DNA of 42,359 bases from Desulfovibrionaceae bacterium (GCA_016932995.1 JAFGBU010000039.1:1-42359); one strand, 5' to 3'. Positions 24,422-33,353 are shown, counted from the stretch's first letter. The notes: generated by a model from the sequence alone, not told the origin. A program made the numbers and translations.

Positions 24422-24439
24422 ATGATCACGAGTGATCAT
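24422..24439. repeat. Perfect 8-bp inverted repeat ATGATCAC/GTGATCAT
   Basis: Two 8-bp arms with a 2-bp spacer end on the first base of the stop codon (24439-24441) of the TPR membrane protein gene. No T tract follows, so an operator is more likely than a terminator. Confidence 0.6.
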
Positions 24440-26034
24440 CAGAGACGCGAAAGGTAGCGTTTGGCAATGGGCATGTCCGGATCGATGATCAGGGCCTTGA
24501 CGAAGTACTCGCGGGCCATGTTCCGCCAGCCCTGGCGCAGCAGAACCGCGCCCATGGTCACCAGGGCCGCGGGGTTGTCCGGGGCCACGGCCAGGGCCTG
24601 GCGCGCATACTCCTCGGCCTGGGCCAAGTCGCCCATGATCATGGACAAATAGGCGATCTGTATCCGCGAATCCAGGTTGCCCGGTTTGATCACGGCGACC
24701 TGCTTGAAGTGCTCCACGGCCTTGGGCAGGTCCTTGCGGCGCCGGTATTCATTGGCGATGTTGTTGTGGGCGAAGTAGTTGTCTTTGGTCACCGCCAGGG
24801 CCCGGCCGAAGAGGCTCAGGTTGTCCTTCCAATAGCCCGCCTGGACCCAGGATGTCGCGGCAAGGGCGATCAGAAGCCCCGCGGCGCAGGCCGCGGCCGT
24901 GCGTCGCTTAAGGCCAAGGGCCTTGACCGCGTCGGCCAGGCAGAGGCCAAGGGCCATGTACAGGCCCATGAACGGGACATAGGCGTAGCGGTCGGCCATG
25001 GCCTGGCCGCCCACCTGGACGATGCCGATCACCGGGACCAGGGTCCCCAGAAACCAGAGCCAGCCGACGAGCAGATACGGCCGGTCCCTGCGCTGCCTGA
25101 TCGCGATCAGGCTCAGGCAGATCAAAACCAGGGCCGCGGCAATGGCCTTCCAGAGCGGCACGAACTCCGGAAACGGATACCAGGCGGCCAGCCCGCTCGG
25201 AACCACCAGCTTGGCCAGGTAGGTCATGTAGGACACAAGCGCGTTTTCAAGCCGCAACCAGAACGGATAGGCCAGAATCGGGGCTACGGCCCTGGACTTG
25301 TGCTGGGCCAGGATCATGAGCGGTATCCAGGCCGAGACCAGGGCGAAAAACGGAATCTTTTCCCGGATCAGCTTGAGGACCCCGGCCCGAGGCCCGGGTC
25401 CGCCCGGTCTTGGGAAGCGCTCAAGGGGCCAGTAGTCGAGCAGGAGCATGACAAAGGGCATGGTCACCAGCATGGGCTTGGCCAGCAGCCCGGCCAAGAG
25501 GCAGAAAAAGGCCGCCAGGTAGTCCCTGCGGCCGGACCCTCTCGCGAACCGGACGTAGGCCATGAGCCCTAGGAGGAAGAACATCGTGCTGAGCACGTCC
25601 TTGCGCTCCGAGACCCAGGCCACGGACTCCACGTGCAGCGGATGCAGGGCAAAGAGAGCGGCGGCCAGCGCGCTCGGCCACTGTCTCTTGGTAAGGGTCA
25701 GCAGAAGCAGAAAGAACAGGACCGCGTTCAGGGCGTGCAGGCCCACGTTGGCCAGATGGCGCAGGCCGTGGCTTGAACCGAACAGCGTGCTGTCCAACTG
25801 GTGGGAGAGCCAGGTCAGGGGGATGTAGTTCCCGGTCTTGAACGTGGTCAGGGCCCACTTGGCGTTTTCAATGCCGAGCCCGCCGAGGACCTCGGGGTTG
25901 TCGGAGACGTATACGTTGTCGTCTAAGGTGGTCAGCTCAAAGCCGATGGTCCTGCCGTACAGGCAGAAGACCGCGAGGACCAGGGCCGCGCAGATGATCG
26001 CGACGGCTTTACGATTTGCGGCCTGCTCTTGCAT
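24439..26034 (-). CDS. TMTC/PMT-like membrane protein with C-terminal TPRs
   Basis: This 531-residue protein has about ten membrane helices (from residue 10 to about 400), then three or so TPR units at the C-terminus (AHNNIANEYRRRKDLPKAVE, MGDLAQAEEYARQALAVAP, RQGWRNMAREYFVKALII). The early loop LDDNVYVSDNPEV and the motif HPLHVESVAWVSERKDVLS are the hallmark of the bacterial TPR/PMT-like (DUF1736, TMTC) group, related to GT-C lipid-linked sugar transferases. It probably glycosylates an exported substrate; donor and acceptor are unknown. The start is ATG at 26034 after GGGGC. The YHS gene lies upstream on the same strand. Confidence 0.85.
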   Translation of the reverse strand: MQEQAANRKAVAIICAALVLAVFCLYGRTIGFELTTLDDNVYVSDNPEVLGGLGIENAKWALTTFKTGNYIPLTWLSHQLDSTLFGSSHGLRHLANVGLHALNAVLFFLLLLTLTKRQWPSALAAALFALHPLHVESVAWVSERKDVLSTMFFLLGLMAYVRFARGSGRRDYLAAFFCLLAGLLAKPMLVTMPFVMLLLDYWPLERFPRPGGPGPRAGVLKLIREKIPFFALVSAWIPLMILAQHKSRAVAPILAYPFWLRLENALVSYMTYLAKLVVPSGLAAWYPFPEFVPLWKAIAAALVLICLSLIAIRQRRDRPYLLVGWLWFLGTLVPVIGIVQVGGQAMADRYAYVPFMGLYMALGLCLADAVKALGLKRRTAAACAAGLLIALAATSWVQAGYWKDNLSLFGRALAVTKDNYFAHNNIANEYRRRKDLPKAVEHFKQVAVIKPGNLDSRIQIAYLSMIMGDLAQAEEYARQALAVAPDNPAALVTMGAVLLRQGWRNMAREYFVKALIIDPDMPIAKRYLSRL

Positions 26035-26088
26035 TGCGCCCCGGATCAGGCTTGGCTGCCGTGATCGTTGATGATCGCCAAAGGGCGG

Positions 26089-26373
26089 CTAGGCCTGCTT
26101 GTCCGAGTCGCCCTGCCCGGCCTCCAGCCTGCGGATGTACTTGTCGCGGCACTCGTAGGAGCAGAACACGTGGACCTTGTCCCCCTCCCGCACGCGGATG
26201 TCGCCGTCAGAGGGCACGTAGGTGCCGCAGACCGGGTCCTTGACCATGTCCCCGGAGGCGATGAGATTCTCGTCGACCTTGTCCTTCTTCAATTCCTTGT
26301 GCTTCTTGTCGCCCTTGAAAAGCTTCCAGAGAAGGACGGCGGCCGCGATCACTATCAGATACTTGATGATCAT
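26089..26373 (-). CDS. Membrane-anchored YHS/TRASH domain protein
   Basis: This 94-residue protein has an N-terminal membrane helix (MIIKYLIVIAAAVLLWKLF), a Lys-rich stretch, then a YHS-type metal-binding domain: MVKDPVCGTYV (C49) and VHVFCSYECRDKYI (C71, C75). Such proteins likely bind copper, heavy metals or iron at the membrane. ATG at 26373 follows GAGGAA. It sits between folK and the TMTC-like gene on the same strand. Confidence 0.85.
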   Translation of the reverse strand: MIIKYLIVIAAAVLLWKLFKGDKKHKELKKDKVDENLIASGDMVKDPVCGTYVPSDGDIRVREGDKVHVFCSYECRDKYIRRLEAGQGDSDKQA

Positions 26374-26436
26374 TTGGCGTTCCTCGGGTTGCTTATTTGG
26401 GAACCGTTGCCGGCTTCGGCCCAGGCTCCGGCCGGT

Positions 26437-26943
26437 TTAATCCTGCCATATCCTCTGGCCCTCGACCCGGTAGTCAAGGGCCGCAAGGCATTGCTCGACG
26501 CTCCCTGCCCCGGGCAGGACCAGATCAGGGGCGATCTCGCGCAAGGGTACGAGCACGAAGGCCCTTTTCAGCATCCTGGGATGGGGCAGGGTCAGAAAAT
26601 CGCTCTGCATGACCAAGTCATCCCACAAAAGCAGGTCCAGGTCGATGACCCTCGGGCCGCCGGGTTCGCCCCGCTCCCTGCCGAGCTGGGCCTCGATGGC
26701 CAGAAGCGTGGACATCACGCCCTCCGGGGACCAGATCACCGGGTCGATCTCCAGTCCGACCACCTGGTTGGCGAACCACTCCTGGTCCTTCTCGCCCTGG
26801 GGCTCGGTCAGGTACACGGCCGAGCGCCGGGCCACGCGGAGCCCGCCGCCGTATATCTCGAGCTTGGCCAGGGCGGTGCAGAGGTTTTCTTGGCGCTCGC
26901 CCAGGTTCGAGCCGAGGGAGACGTATGCGTCTAGAGCTTGGAT
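26437..26943 (-). CDS. folK: FolK pyrophosphokinase, start codon unclear
   Basis: About 168 residues form 2-amino-4-hydroxy-6-hydroxymethyldihydropteridine pyrophosphokinase, which makes the activated pterin in folate synthesis. DAYVSLGSNLGERQENL at the front, RVIDLDLLLWDD in the middle and LPHPRMLKRAFVLVPL later are all typical. The 5' end is odd: no ATG, GTG or TTG occurs in frame near the expected N-terminus. The nearest are deep in the upstream dapL frame. I set the start provisionally at an ATC (26941-26943); an ACG at 26947-26949 follows GGAGG by 7 nt. The 5' end overlaps the dapL stop by 13 nt. A sequence error is possible. Confidence 0.8.
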   Translation of the reverse strand: MQALDAYVSLGSNLGERQENLCTALAKLEIYGGGLRVARRSAVYLTEPQGEKDQEWFANQVVGLEIDPVIWSPEGVMSTLLAIEAQLGRERGEPGGPRVIDLDLLLWDDLVMQSDFLTLPHPRMLKRAFVLVPLREIAPDLVLPGAGSVEQCLAALDYRVEGQRIWQD

Positions 26944-28097
26944 ATCCGTGACACCGCCTCCATGAGCCGCTCGTTGTTGACCGTGAGCGAGATGCGGAAG
27001 TAGCCCTCCCCCGGGGCGCCGAACCCGTTGCCCGGAGTGACCACGACCCCGGTCTGCCTGAGCAGCCTGGTCACGAACTCCTGGGAGGAGAAGCCGTCCG
27101 GGGTCCGGGCCCAGACATAGAACGAGGCGTCCGGGATCCGGCAGGAAACGCCTATGTTCTTCAGGGCCGTGACGACCACGTCCCGGCGTTCCCTGTAGAT
27201 GTCCCTGAACTTGCGGGCATAGGGCTCGCCGCGCTTCAGGGCCGCTATGCCGGCCTCCTGCACGGCCTGGAAGGCCCCGGAATCGATGTTCTCCTTCACC
27301 TTGCCCAGGCCCTTGACCAACACCGGGTTGCCCACGGCCATGCCGATGCGCCACCCGGTCATGTTGTAGGTCTTGGAAAGGGAGTGGAACTCTATGCACA
27401 CGTCCTTGGCCCCGGGCAGCTCCAGGATGGACAGGGGCTTGTCGGCCTCGTCGAAGTATATCTCGGTATAGGCCGCGTCGTGAACGACTATTACCTCGAA
27501 CTCCTTGGCCTTTTCAATGACGCGCTGATAAAAGGACCGGGGCGCCGTGGCCGCGGTCGGATTGTTGGGATAGTTGATGAACAGGGCCTTGGCCCTGCGC
27601 CAGGCGTCGTTGTCCACCGCGTCCAGGTCCGGCAGGAAGTCGTTCTCCTCGAGCAGCGGCATGTACCGGACCTCGCCGCCGGCAAAGCCCACCGCCACCC
27701 CGTAGACCGGATAGTTGGGCGTGGCCACGAGCACCGTGTCCCCCGGGTCCACGAAGGCCAGGGGGAAATGGGCGATGCCCTCCTTGGACCCGATCAGGGT
27801 CACGACCTCGTCCCCGGGATCGAGCTCGACGTTGAAACGCTGTTTGTACCAATCGCTGACGGCGCGCCTGAACTCCAGCATGCCTACATACGAGGGATAG
27901 CGGTGGTTGACGGGCTTTCTGGCCGCCTGACAGAGCACGTCGGAGATGAAGTCGGGCGTGGGCAGATCGGGATCGCCGATCCCCAGACTGATGATGTCCA
28001 TTCCCTTTGCCTTGACCTCGTCCTTGGCCTTGTCAATGGCCGCGAAAAGGTATGGAGGCAGGGACTCCAGACGTTTGGCGAGCTTGAAACCGGGCAT
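26931..28097 (-). CDS. dapL: LL-diaminopimelate aminotransferase
   Basis: This 388-residue PLP enzyme of fold type I is most like DapL, which converts tetrahydrodipicolinate directly to LL-diaminopimelate and bypasses DapC/D/E. MDIISLGIGDPDLPTPD is near the N-terminus, NYPNNPTAATA in the middle, the PLP-binding Lys lies in HSLSKTYNMTGWRIGMAVG, and FRISLTVNNERL comes near the end. Other aspartate-type aminotransferases share these motifs, so the substrate is inferred. ATG at 28097 follows AAGGAG. lysA for the last step is at 37642; folK overlaps the 3' end. Confidence 0.85.
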   Translation of the reverse strand: MPGFKLAKRLESLPPYLFAAIDKAKDEVKAKGMDIISLGIGDPDLPTPDFISDVLCQAARKPVNHRYPSYVGMLEFRRAVSDWYKQRFNVELDPGDEVVTLIGSKEGIAHFPLAFVDPGDTVLVATPNYPVYGVAVGFAGGEVRYMPLLEENDFLPDLDAVDNDAWRRAKALFINYPNNPTAATAPRSFYQRVIEKAKEFEVIVVHDAAYTEIYFDEADKPLSILELPGAKDVCIEFHSLSKTYNMTGWRIGMAVGNPVLVKGLGKVKENIDSGAFQAVQEAGIAALKRGEPYARKFRDIYRERRDVVVTALKNIGVSCRIPDASFYVWARTPDGFSSQEFVTRLLRQTGVVVTPGNGFGAPGEGYFRISLTVNNERLMEAVSRISKL

Positions 28098-28291
28098 CAA
28101 CGCTTCTCCTTGATTGACGGAACCACCTTTTCTAATTGCCTCGCCAACCCATGTCAATGCTGGCATTCTCAAACCCGGACAACCTGCTTGAGGCCGTCCG
28201 GCTATGCGTGTATCATGCCCTACCGCGCGGGCCGACGAATCCGCCGTTCAGGCCTGAACAAAGAACGGCCTCGCGTGATGATAACGTGATC

Positions 28292-29215
28292 ATGAGAAAC
28301 GAGAGACATGCCCCCACGACGGACACCCATCCCTGGGTCGAGCGCTACCTGGAACATGCGGTCGTGGAAAAGGGCCTGTCCGAGAACAGCCTCAAGGGCT
28401 ATGCCCAGGACCTGGCCTCGTTTCTGGGCTTTCTTGGCGAGCACGGCGGCAGCGTCGAGCAGACCAGCAGCCAGACCCTGTTCCTGTACCTGGCCAGCCT
28501 GAGGGCCAAGGAGCTCAAGAGCCGCTCCCTGGCCAGGCACCTGTCGTCCCTGCGCGGATTTTTCGCTTTCGCCTTGGAAAACGGCCTGCTCAACGAGGAC
28601 CCCGCCCGGCTCCTGGAAAACCCCAGGCTCCCGCGGATGCTGCCGGAGTTCCTGACCACAGCCGAGGTCGAACGCATGCTCGAGCGGCCGGACAGGTCCA
28701 CGGTCCTGGGCCGCAGGGACAGGACCATGCTCGAGCTGCTCTACGCCGCGGGTCTGCGGGTCTCGGAGCTGGTGGCCCTGGCGGTCCTGGACTTCGACCG
28801 CCAGACCGGCGTGCTCAGGGTCTTCGGCAAGGGGGCCAAGGAGCGGCTGGTGCCCATACACTCCCAGGCCCAGCAGTGGCTCGAATCCTATCTCACGGAC
28901 ACCAGGCCGGCCCTTAAGCCGGCCGTGGACGCGGTGTTCCTGAACCGTTCCGGCCGGGCCCTGAGCCGCCAGGGGGTCTGGAAGCTGATAAGAAAGTACG
29001 CCGGGCAGGCCGGCATCAGGCGGACCATCTCCCCGCACACCTTCAGGCATTCGTTCGCCACGCACCTCCTGGAGGGCGGCGCGGACCTGCGGACCGTCCA
29101 GCTCCTGCTCGGGCACGCGGACATCACGGCCACGGAGATATACACCCACGTGCAGACCGGCAGGCTCAAGGGCGTGCACCGCAAATACCATCCCAGGTCC
29201 GATGTCCGGGACTGA
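28292..29215 (+). CDS. xerD: Tyrosine recombinase XerD
   Basis: This 307-residue site-specific recombinase resolves chromosome dimers at dif together with XerC or as a single Xer, triggered by FtsK. An N-terminal SAM-like domain spans about 14-105. The full catalytic set is present: R156 (AGLRVSEL), K180 (GKGAKERL), H249 and R252 (HTFRHSFATHLL), H275 (LLGHAD) and Tyr284 (TEIYTHV). ATG at 28292 has a weak ribosome site; the ORF upstream has no better start. It is divergent from dapL. The next gene begins 19 nt after its stop. Confidence 0.9.
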   Translation: MRNERHAPTTDTHPWVERYLEHAVVEKGLSENSLKGYAQDLASFLGFLGEHGGSVEQTSSQTLFLYLASLRAKELKSRSLARHLSSLRGFFAFALENGLLNEDPARLLENPRLPRMLPEFLTTAEVERMLERPDRSTVLGRRDRTMLELLYAAGLRVSELVALAVLDFDRQTGVLRVFGKGAKERLVPIHSQAQQWLESYLTDTRPALKPAVDAVFLNRSGRALSRQGVWKLIRKYAGQAGIRRTISPHTFRHSFATHLLEGGADLRTVQLLLGHADITATEIYTHVQTGRLKGVHRKYHPRSDVRD

Positions 29216-29234
29216 GCGCAGGCGGGCCCAAGCC

Positions 29235-31928
29235 ATGAACCAAGCCAAGAAGATAGCCGCCCGGACCGTGATCACCTCGCATTCCAATGCGGACTTCGAC
29301 GCCCTGGCGGCCATGATCGCCGCCAGCAAGCTGTATCCAGAATCCGTGCTCGTGTTTCCGGGCAGCCAGGAAAAGAACCTGCGCAACTTCTTCATCCAGA
29401 GCACCACCTACCTGTTCAACTTCAAGGAATCGAAAGACATAGACCCGGAAGGCGTGGAGCTGCTCGTGGTCGTGGACACGCGCCAGAGGTCGCGGCTGAG
29501 CCACGTGCAGAAGATTTTGGACAAAAAGGACGTGGTCATCCACGTCTACGACCACCATCCGGATTCCGACGAGGACCTCGCGGCCGCAAAAAGCGTGGTC
29601 AAGCCCTGGGGTTCGTGCACCGCGATCCTGGTCAAGGAGATGCGCAAACAGGGGCTCCACCCCCACAGCGAGGAGGCCACCATCCTGGGCCTGGGCATAT
29701 TCGAGGACACCGGCTCGTTCGGCTTCGACTCGACCACGGAGCACGATTTCGAGGCCGCGGCCTGGCTCCGGCGGCACGGCATGGAGCTCGGCGTGATCTC
29801 GGACCTGTTGAGCCGCGACCTGTCCGCCGAGCAGATAACCATCCTCGGCGACCTCCTGGACTCGGCCAAGACCCACGACATCCACGGCACCGAGGTGGTC
29901 ATCGCCGAGGCGACCACAGAGCACTTCGTGGGCGACTTCGCCTTTCTGGTCCACAAGCTCATGGACATGGAGAACATCCGCGTCCTGTTCACCCTGGGCC
30001 GGATGGGCGACCGCGTCCACCTGGTGGCCAGGTCCAAGAACCCCAACGTGAACGTCGGACAGATCTGCTCCTATTTCGGCGGCGGCGGCCATGCCTACGC
30101 CGCCTCGGCGACCATAAAGGACAAGACCCCGGCCGAGATCAGGGACGAGCTCTTCGCGATCCTGTATTCGCACATCAAGCCCCAGCTCCACGTAGAGGCC
30201 CTGGTCTCCAAGCCGCCCCTGGTCATAGAGGAGCATCGGCCCATGAAGGACGCCGTCGAGCTCATGACCCGCTTCGGGCTCAAGAGCGTGCCCGTGGTCG
30301 GCAAGGGCGGCATGTCCTGCGTCGGCATCCTGCAGCACAAGATAGCCGACAAGGCCATGTCCCACGGCCTGGGCGAGGTCCAGGTCAGCGAGTACATGCA
30401 GCGCAAGTACTCCAGCGTGGCCTCGGACGCCGACCTGTACGGCGTCATGGAGATAATCCTCGGCAAGCGCCAGCGCCTGGTTCCGGTCGTGGACAAGGGC
30501 CTGATCACGGGCGTGATCACCAGGACCGACCTGGTCAACCTGATGGTCGAGGAGCCTTCGAGGATCCCGGAGGCGCTTTTCCCGGAGCGCAAGCAGGACA
30601 GGAACATCCGTTCGGTGATGCGCAACCGCCTGCCCCAGGAGGTCTACGACCTGCTGACCACGGCCGGGGAGCTGGCCCAGGAACTGGGCTACGTGGCCTT
30701 TGCCGTGGGCGGCTTCGTCCGGGACATCCTCCTGGACAGGGTCAATTTCGACCTCGACCTGGTCATCGAAGGCGACGGCATAGCCTTTGCCCGGGCCATG
30801 GCCAAAAAGCTGGGCGGCCGGTTCAAGTCCCACAAGAAGTTCAAGACCGCGGTGGTCATCCTGCCCAACGACCAGCGGGTGGACGTGGCCACGGCCAGGC
30901 TAGAGTATTACGAATACCCGGCCGCCCTGCCCACGGTCGAGTTGTCCTCGATAAAGATGGACCTCTACCGCAGGGACTTCACCATCAACGCCCTGGCCGT
31001 GAACGTGAACCCCAACGTGTTCGGCAATCTGGTGGACTTTTTCGGGGCCCAGAGGGACATCAAGGACAAGGTCGTGAGGGTCCTGCACTCCTTGAGCTTT
31101 GTCGAGGACCCGACGCGCATACTAAGGGCCATACGCTTCGAGGCCCGGTTTAACTTCCACATCGGACCCCAGACCCTGAGACTGATCAAGAACGCGGTCC
31201 AGCTCTCGTTCTTCAACCGCCTGTCGGGCAGCCGGATATTCCACGAGTTCCAGCTGATCACCGAGGAGGAGAACCCCCTGCCCTGCTTCACGCGCATGGA
31301 GGAGCTCAAGCTGCTGGAGGCCATCCATCCCCTGCTCAAGCTCACCGCCGAACGGCTCCGGGTCCTCGACGAGCTGGCCAAGGTCAGGGGCTGGTACAGG
31401 CTCCTGTACCTGGAGCCCAAGGCCGCGCCCTGGAAGCTCTACCTGCTCGGCCTGACCATGAACGCGCCGCAGGACAAGGTCCCCCAGATATGCGCCAGGC
31501 TCAACTTCTCCAAACGCGAGGAGCGCGAGTTTCTGGCCCTGCGCGAGCAGATCGGCGAGGCCCTGGGCCGGCTCATGACCTGGAGCGAGGGCAAGGACAA
31601 GCTGAGCGAGCTCTGCCGGATACTGGAGCAGCTCCCGGTGGAGGGCGTGCTGTTCATGCTCGCCAGGAGCAAGCGGGAGAACATGCGCAAGCACATCTCC
31701 CAATACCTGTCCCGGCTGCGCTACATATCGACCGACGTCAAGGGGGGCGACCTGAAGTCGCTCGGGCTCTCGCCGGGCCCGGACTTCGCCAGGATACTGC
31801 GCCAGATCAAGGCGGCCAAGATAGACGGCCTGGCCGAGACGCGCCAGGACCAGCTGGATATGGCCCAAAGGCTTGCCGCCTCCATGTCCCCCAGGCCCAA
31901 AAAGGCCCGCCCAAGGCGCGGGAAATGA
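29235..31928 (+). CDS. DHH-CBS-tRNA nucleotidyltransferase fusion (A- or CCA-adding)
   Basis: This is a 897-residue multidomain protein. In order: a DHH phosphoesterase (NADFDALAAM near 17, DHHP near 108), DHHA1 with GGGGHAYAAS (about 282), two CBS domains (about 310-430), then a class II poly(A)/CCA polymerase head with AVGGFVRDILL (about 492), FDLDLVIEGDG, RRDFTINALA (about 578), and the neck and body helices. The head should add A or CCA to tRNA 3' ends; the DHH part may act as a phosphatase or nuclease and CBS may sense nucleotides. This fusion is known in Desulfobacterota and Aquificae. ATG at 29235 follows AGGCGG; an ATG at 29202 overlapping xerD is an alternative. The two intact tRNAs here encode CCA. 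Confidence 0.88.
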   Translation: MNQAKKIAARTVITSHSNADFDALAAMIAASKLYPESVLVFPGSQEKNLRNFFIQSTTYLFNFKESKDIDPEGVELLVVVDTRQRSRLSHVQKILDKKDVVIHVYDHHPDSDEDLAAAKSVVKPWGSCTAILVKEMRKQGLHPHSEEATILGLGIFEDTGSFGFDSTTEHDFEAAAWLRRHGMELGVISDLLSRDLSAEQITILGDLLDSAKTHDIHGTEVVIAEATTEHFVGDFAFLVHKLMDMENIRVLFTLGRMGDRVHLVARSKNPNVNVGQICSYFGGGGHAYAASATIKDKTPAEIRDELFAILYSHIKPQLHVEALVSKPPLVIEEHRPMKDAVELMTRFGLKSVPVVGKGGMSCVGILQHKIADKAMSHGLGEVQVSEYMQRKYSSVASDADLYGVMEIILGKRQRLVPVVDKGLITGVITRTDLVNLMVEEPSRIPEALFPERKQDRNIRSVMRNRLPQEVYDLLTTAGELAQELGYVAFAVGGFVRDILLDRVNFDLDLVIEGDGIAFARAMAKKLGGRFKSHKKFKTAVVILPNDQRVDVATARLEYYEYPAALPTVELSSIKMDLYRRDFTINALAVNVNPNVFGNLVDFFGAQRDIKDKVVRVLHSLSFVEDPTRILRAIRFEARFNFHIGPQTLRLIKNAVQLSFFNRLSGSRIFHEFQLITEEENPLPCFTRMEELKLLEAIHPLLKLTAERLRVLDELAKVRGWYRLLYLEPKAAPWKLYLLGLTMNAPQDKVPQICARLNFSKREEREFLALREQIGEALGRLMTWSEGKDKLSELCRILEQLPVEGVLFMLARSKRENMRKHISQYLSRLRYISTDVKGGDLKSLGLSPGPDFARILRQIKAAKIDGLAETRQDQLDMAQRLAASMSPRPKKARPRRGK

Positions 31929-32024
31929 CCTTTCGGCCCGACCGGGGAGCCCTGCGCGGCCTTGCCCTATCCGGACAAGGCGTGTAGAAATGATACTCCT
32001 TCCAAGCTCGGAAAAGGTGCGTTC

Positions 32025-32489
32025 ATGAAGGGGAAAACCGTTTCGGTCATCGGCGCCGGCAGCTGTCCGCCCGAGGTCTCGGCCCGGGCCGAAAGACTGG
32101 GCCGGCTCATTGCCGAGTCCGGCCTGGACCTGGTCTGCGGCGGCCTGGGCGGGGTCATGGAGGCCGCGAGCCGCGGGGCCAAAGCCGCGGGCGGCAGGAC
32201 CCTGGGCATCCTGCCCGGCCTGGACAAGCGCGCGGCCAACCCGTTCATCGACTCGGCCGTGGTCACCGGGCTGGGGCACATGCGCAACTTCCTGGTCATT
32301 GCCAACGGCGACGCGGTGATCGCCCTGGAAGGCGGCAACGGGACCCTCTCGGAGATCGGGCTGGCCCTGAAGAGCGGAAAGTTCGTGGTCGCGGTGGGCG
32401 CCTGGTCGGGCCTGCCCGGGGTCACGCCGGCCACGGGCCCCGAAGAGGCCGTGGACAAGATAAAGCAATTTCTCTCCAACGCGGGGTGA
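32025..32489 (+). CDS. LOG-like Rossmann protein (TIGR00725-like)
   Basis: This 154-residue protein begins KTVSVIGAGSCPPEVSA and holds CGGLGGVMEAASRGAKAAGG and EGGNGTLSEIGLALK. These match the DprA/LOG superfamily annotated as TIGR00725 or possible lysine decarboxylase/LOG, with GNGTLSE in place of PGGxGTxxE. The real substrate of this group is uncertain; LOG proteins are nucleotide 5'-monophosphate phosphoribohydrolases. ATG at 32025 follows AAAAGGTG. The HIT gene follows within 6 nt. Confidence 0.82.
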   Translation: MKGKTVSVIGAGSCPPEVSARAERLGRLIAESGLDLVCGGLGGVMEAASRGAKAAGGRTLGILPGLDKRAANPFIDSAVVTGLGHMRNFLVIANGDAVIALEGGNGTLSEIGLALKSGKFVVAVGAWSGLPGVTPATGPEEAVDKIKQFLSNAG

Positions 32490-32494
32490 GGCCG

Positions 32495-32983
32495 ATGGAC
32501 CTGCTGTGGGCGCCCTGGCGCATGGACTACATCCTGAGGCCCAAGCCCGACGAATGCGTGTTCTGCGTTCCAAAGGACACCCAGGAGGACGAGGAGCGCC
32601 TCATCCTGGCCCGGGGGACGCACTGCTACGTGATCATGAACAAGTATCCGTACAACAACGGCCACCTCATGGTCGCCCCGTTCAGGCACGTGAGCAACCT
32701 CACCGACCTGAGTCAGGACGAGGCCCACGAGGTCATGGACTACATAGGCCACTGCCTGGCCGCGCTGGACAAGGCCTTCAGGCCCCATGGCGTCAACGCG
32801 GGCCTGAACGTGGGCGAGGCGGCCGGCGCGGGAATCGCCGCCCACCTCCATTTCCAGATCGTGCCCCGCTGGAACGGCGACGCCTCGTTCATCACCGTGT
32901 TCAGCGAGACCAAGATCATACCCGAGCACCTGCAAACAACCTACAAGCGGCTGAAACCGTTTTTCGACCAAATCGGACAATAA
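32495..32983 (+). CDS. HIT-family protein with HxHxQ motif
   Basis: This 162-residue protein begins MDLLWAPWRMDYI and has CxxC (C21, C24), likely zinc-binding. The HIT core is GLNVGEAAGAGIAAHLHFQIVPRW, split here as GLNVGEAAGAG and HLHFQIVPRW: H117, H119, Q121. The third His of the classical H-x-H-x-H is Gln, as in nucleotidyltransferase or phosphorylase branches. It probably acts on dinucleoside polyphosphates or adenylates. ATG at 32495 follows GGGGTGAGG. Confidence 0.88.
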   Translation: MDLLWAPWRMDYILRPKPDECVFCVPKDTQEDEERLILARGTHCYVIMNKYPYNNGHLMVAPFRHVSNLTDLSQDEAHEVMDYIGHCLAALDKAFRPHGVNAGLNVGEAAGAGIAAHLHFQIVPRWNGDASFITVFSETKIIPEHLQTTYKRLKPFFDQIGQ

Positions 32984-32995
32984 GGAGTCTTTGCG

Positions 32996-33343
32996 ATGCG
33001 TTACCTGAAGATCGTCCTACTGGTCCTGTTTTTCGTGATCTCCATGATTTTTTTCATTCAAAACAACGATATACTCTCGCAAAAAATCGTGCTCGGCCTG
33101 AACGTCCTGTTCCTGGACCTCCATTCCGCCGAGATGCCCCTGTACTTCATGATCCTGGCCGCCTTTCTCCTGGGCGCGATCCTGACCACCGCCCATTTCC
33201 TGGTCGAGAAGCTCAGGCTCTCCAATCAGCTCCGGACCTGCCGCGCGCGCCTGAGCGGCCTTGAGGAGGAAGTGAACTCCCTGCGCAACCTGCCCCTTGA
33301 CGAACAGAGCTATTCCGGCGCCGGCGGCGGCCCCGAGGACTAG
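32996..33343 (+). CDS. lapA: LapA-type inner-membrane protein (DUF1049)
   Basis: This 115-residue protein has two N-terminal membrane helices (about 2-22 and 45-68). The cytoplasmic tail has a short coiled coil (LVEKLRLSNQLRTCRARLSGLEEEVNSLR) split as LVEKLRLSNQL and RARLSGLEEEVNSLR. In E. coli LapA/LapB control LPS synthesis by tuning FtsH degradation of LpxC. ATG follows AAGGAG. The LapB-like gene starts 10 nt after its stop. Confidence 0.85.
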   Translation: MRYLKIVLLVLFFVISMIFFIQNNDILSQKIVLGLNVLFLDLHSAEMPLYFMILAAFLLGAILTTAHFLVEKLRLSNQLRTCRARLSGLEEEVNSLRNLPLDEQSYSGAGGGPED

Positions 33344-33353
33344 GGGACAGGCG

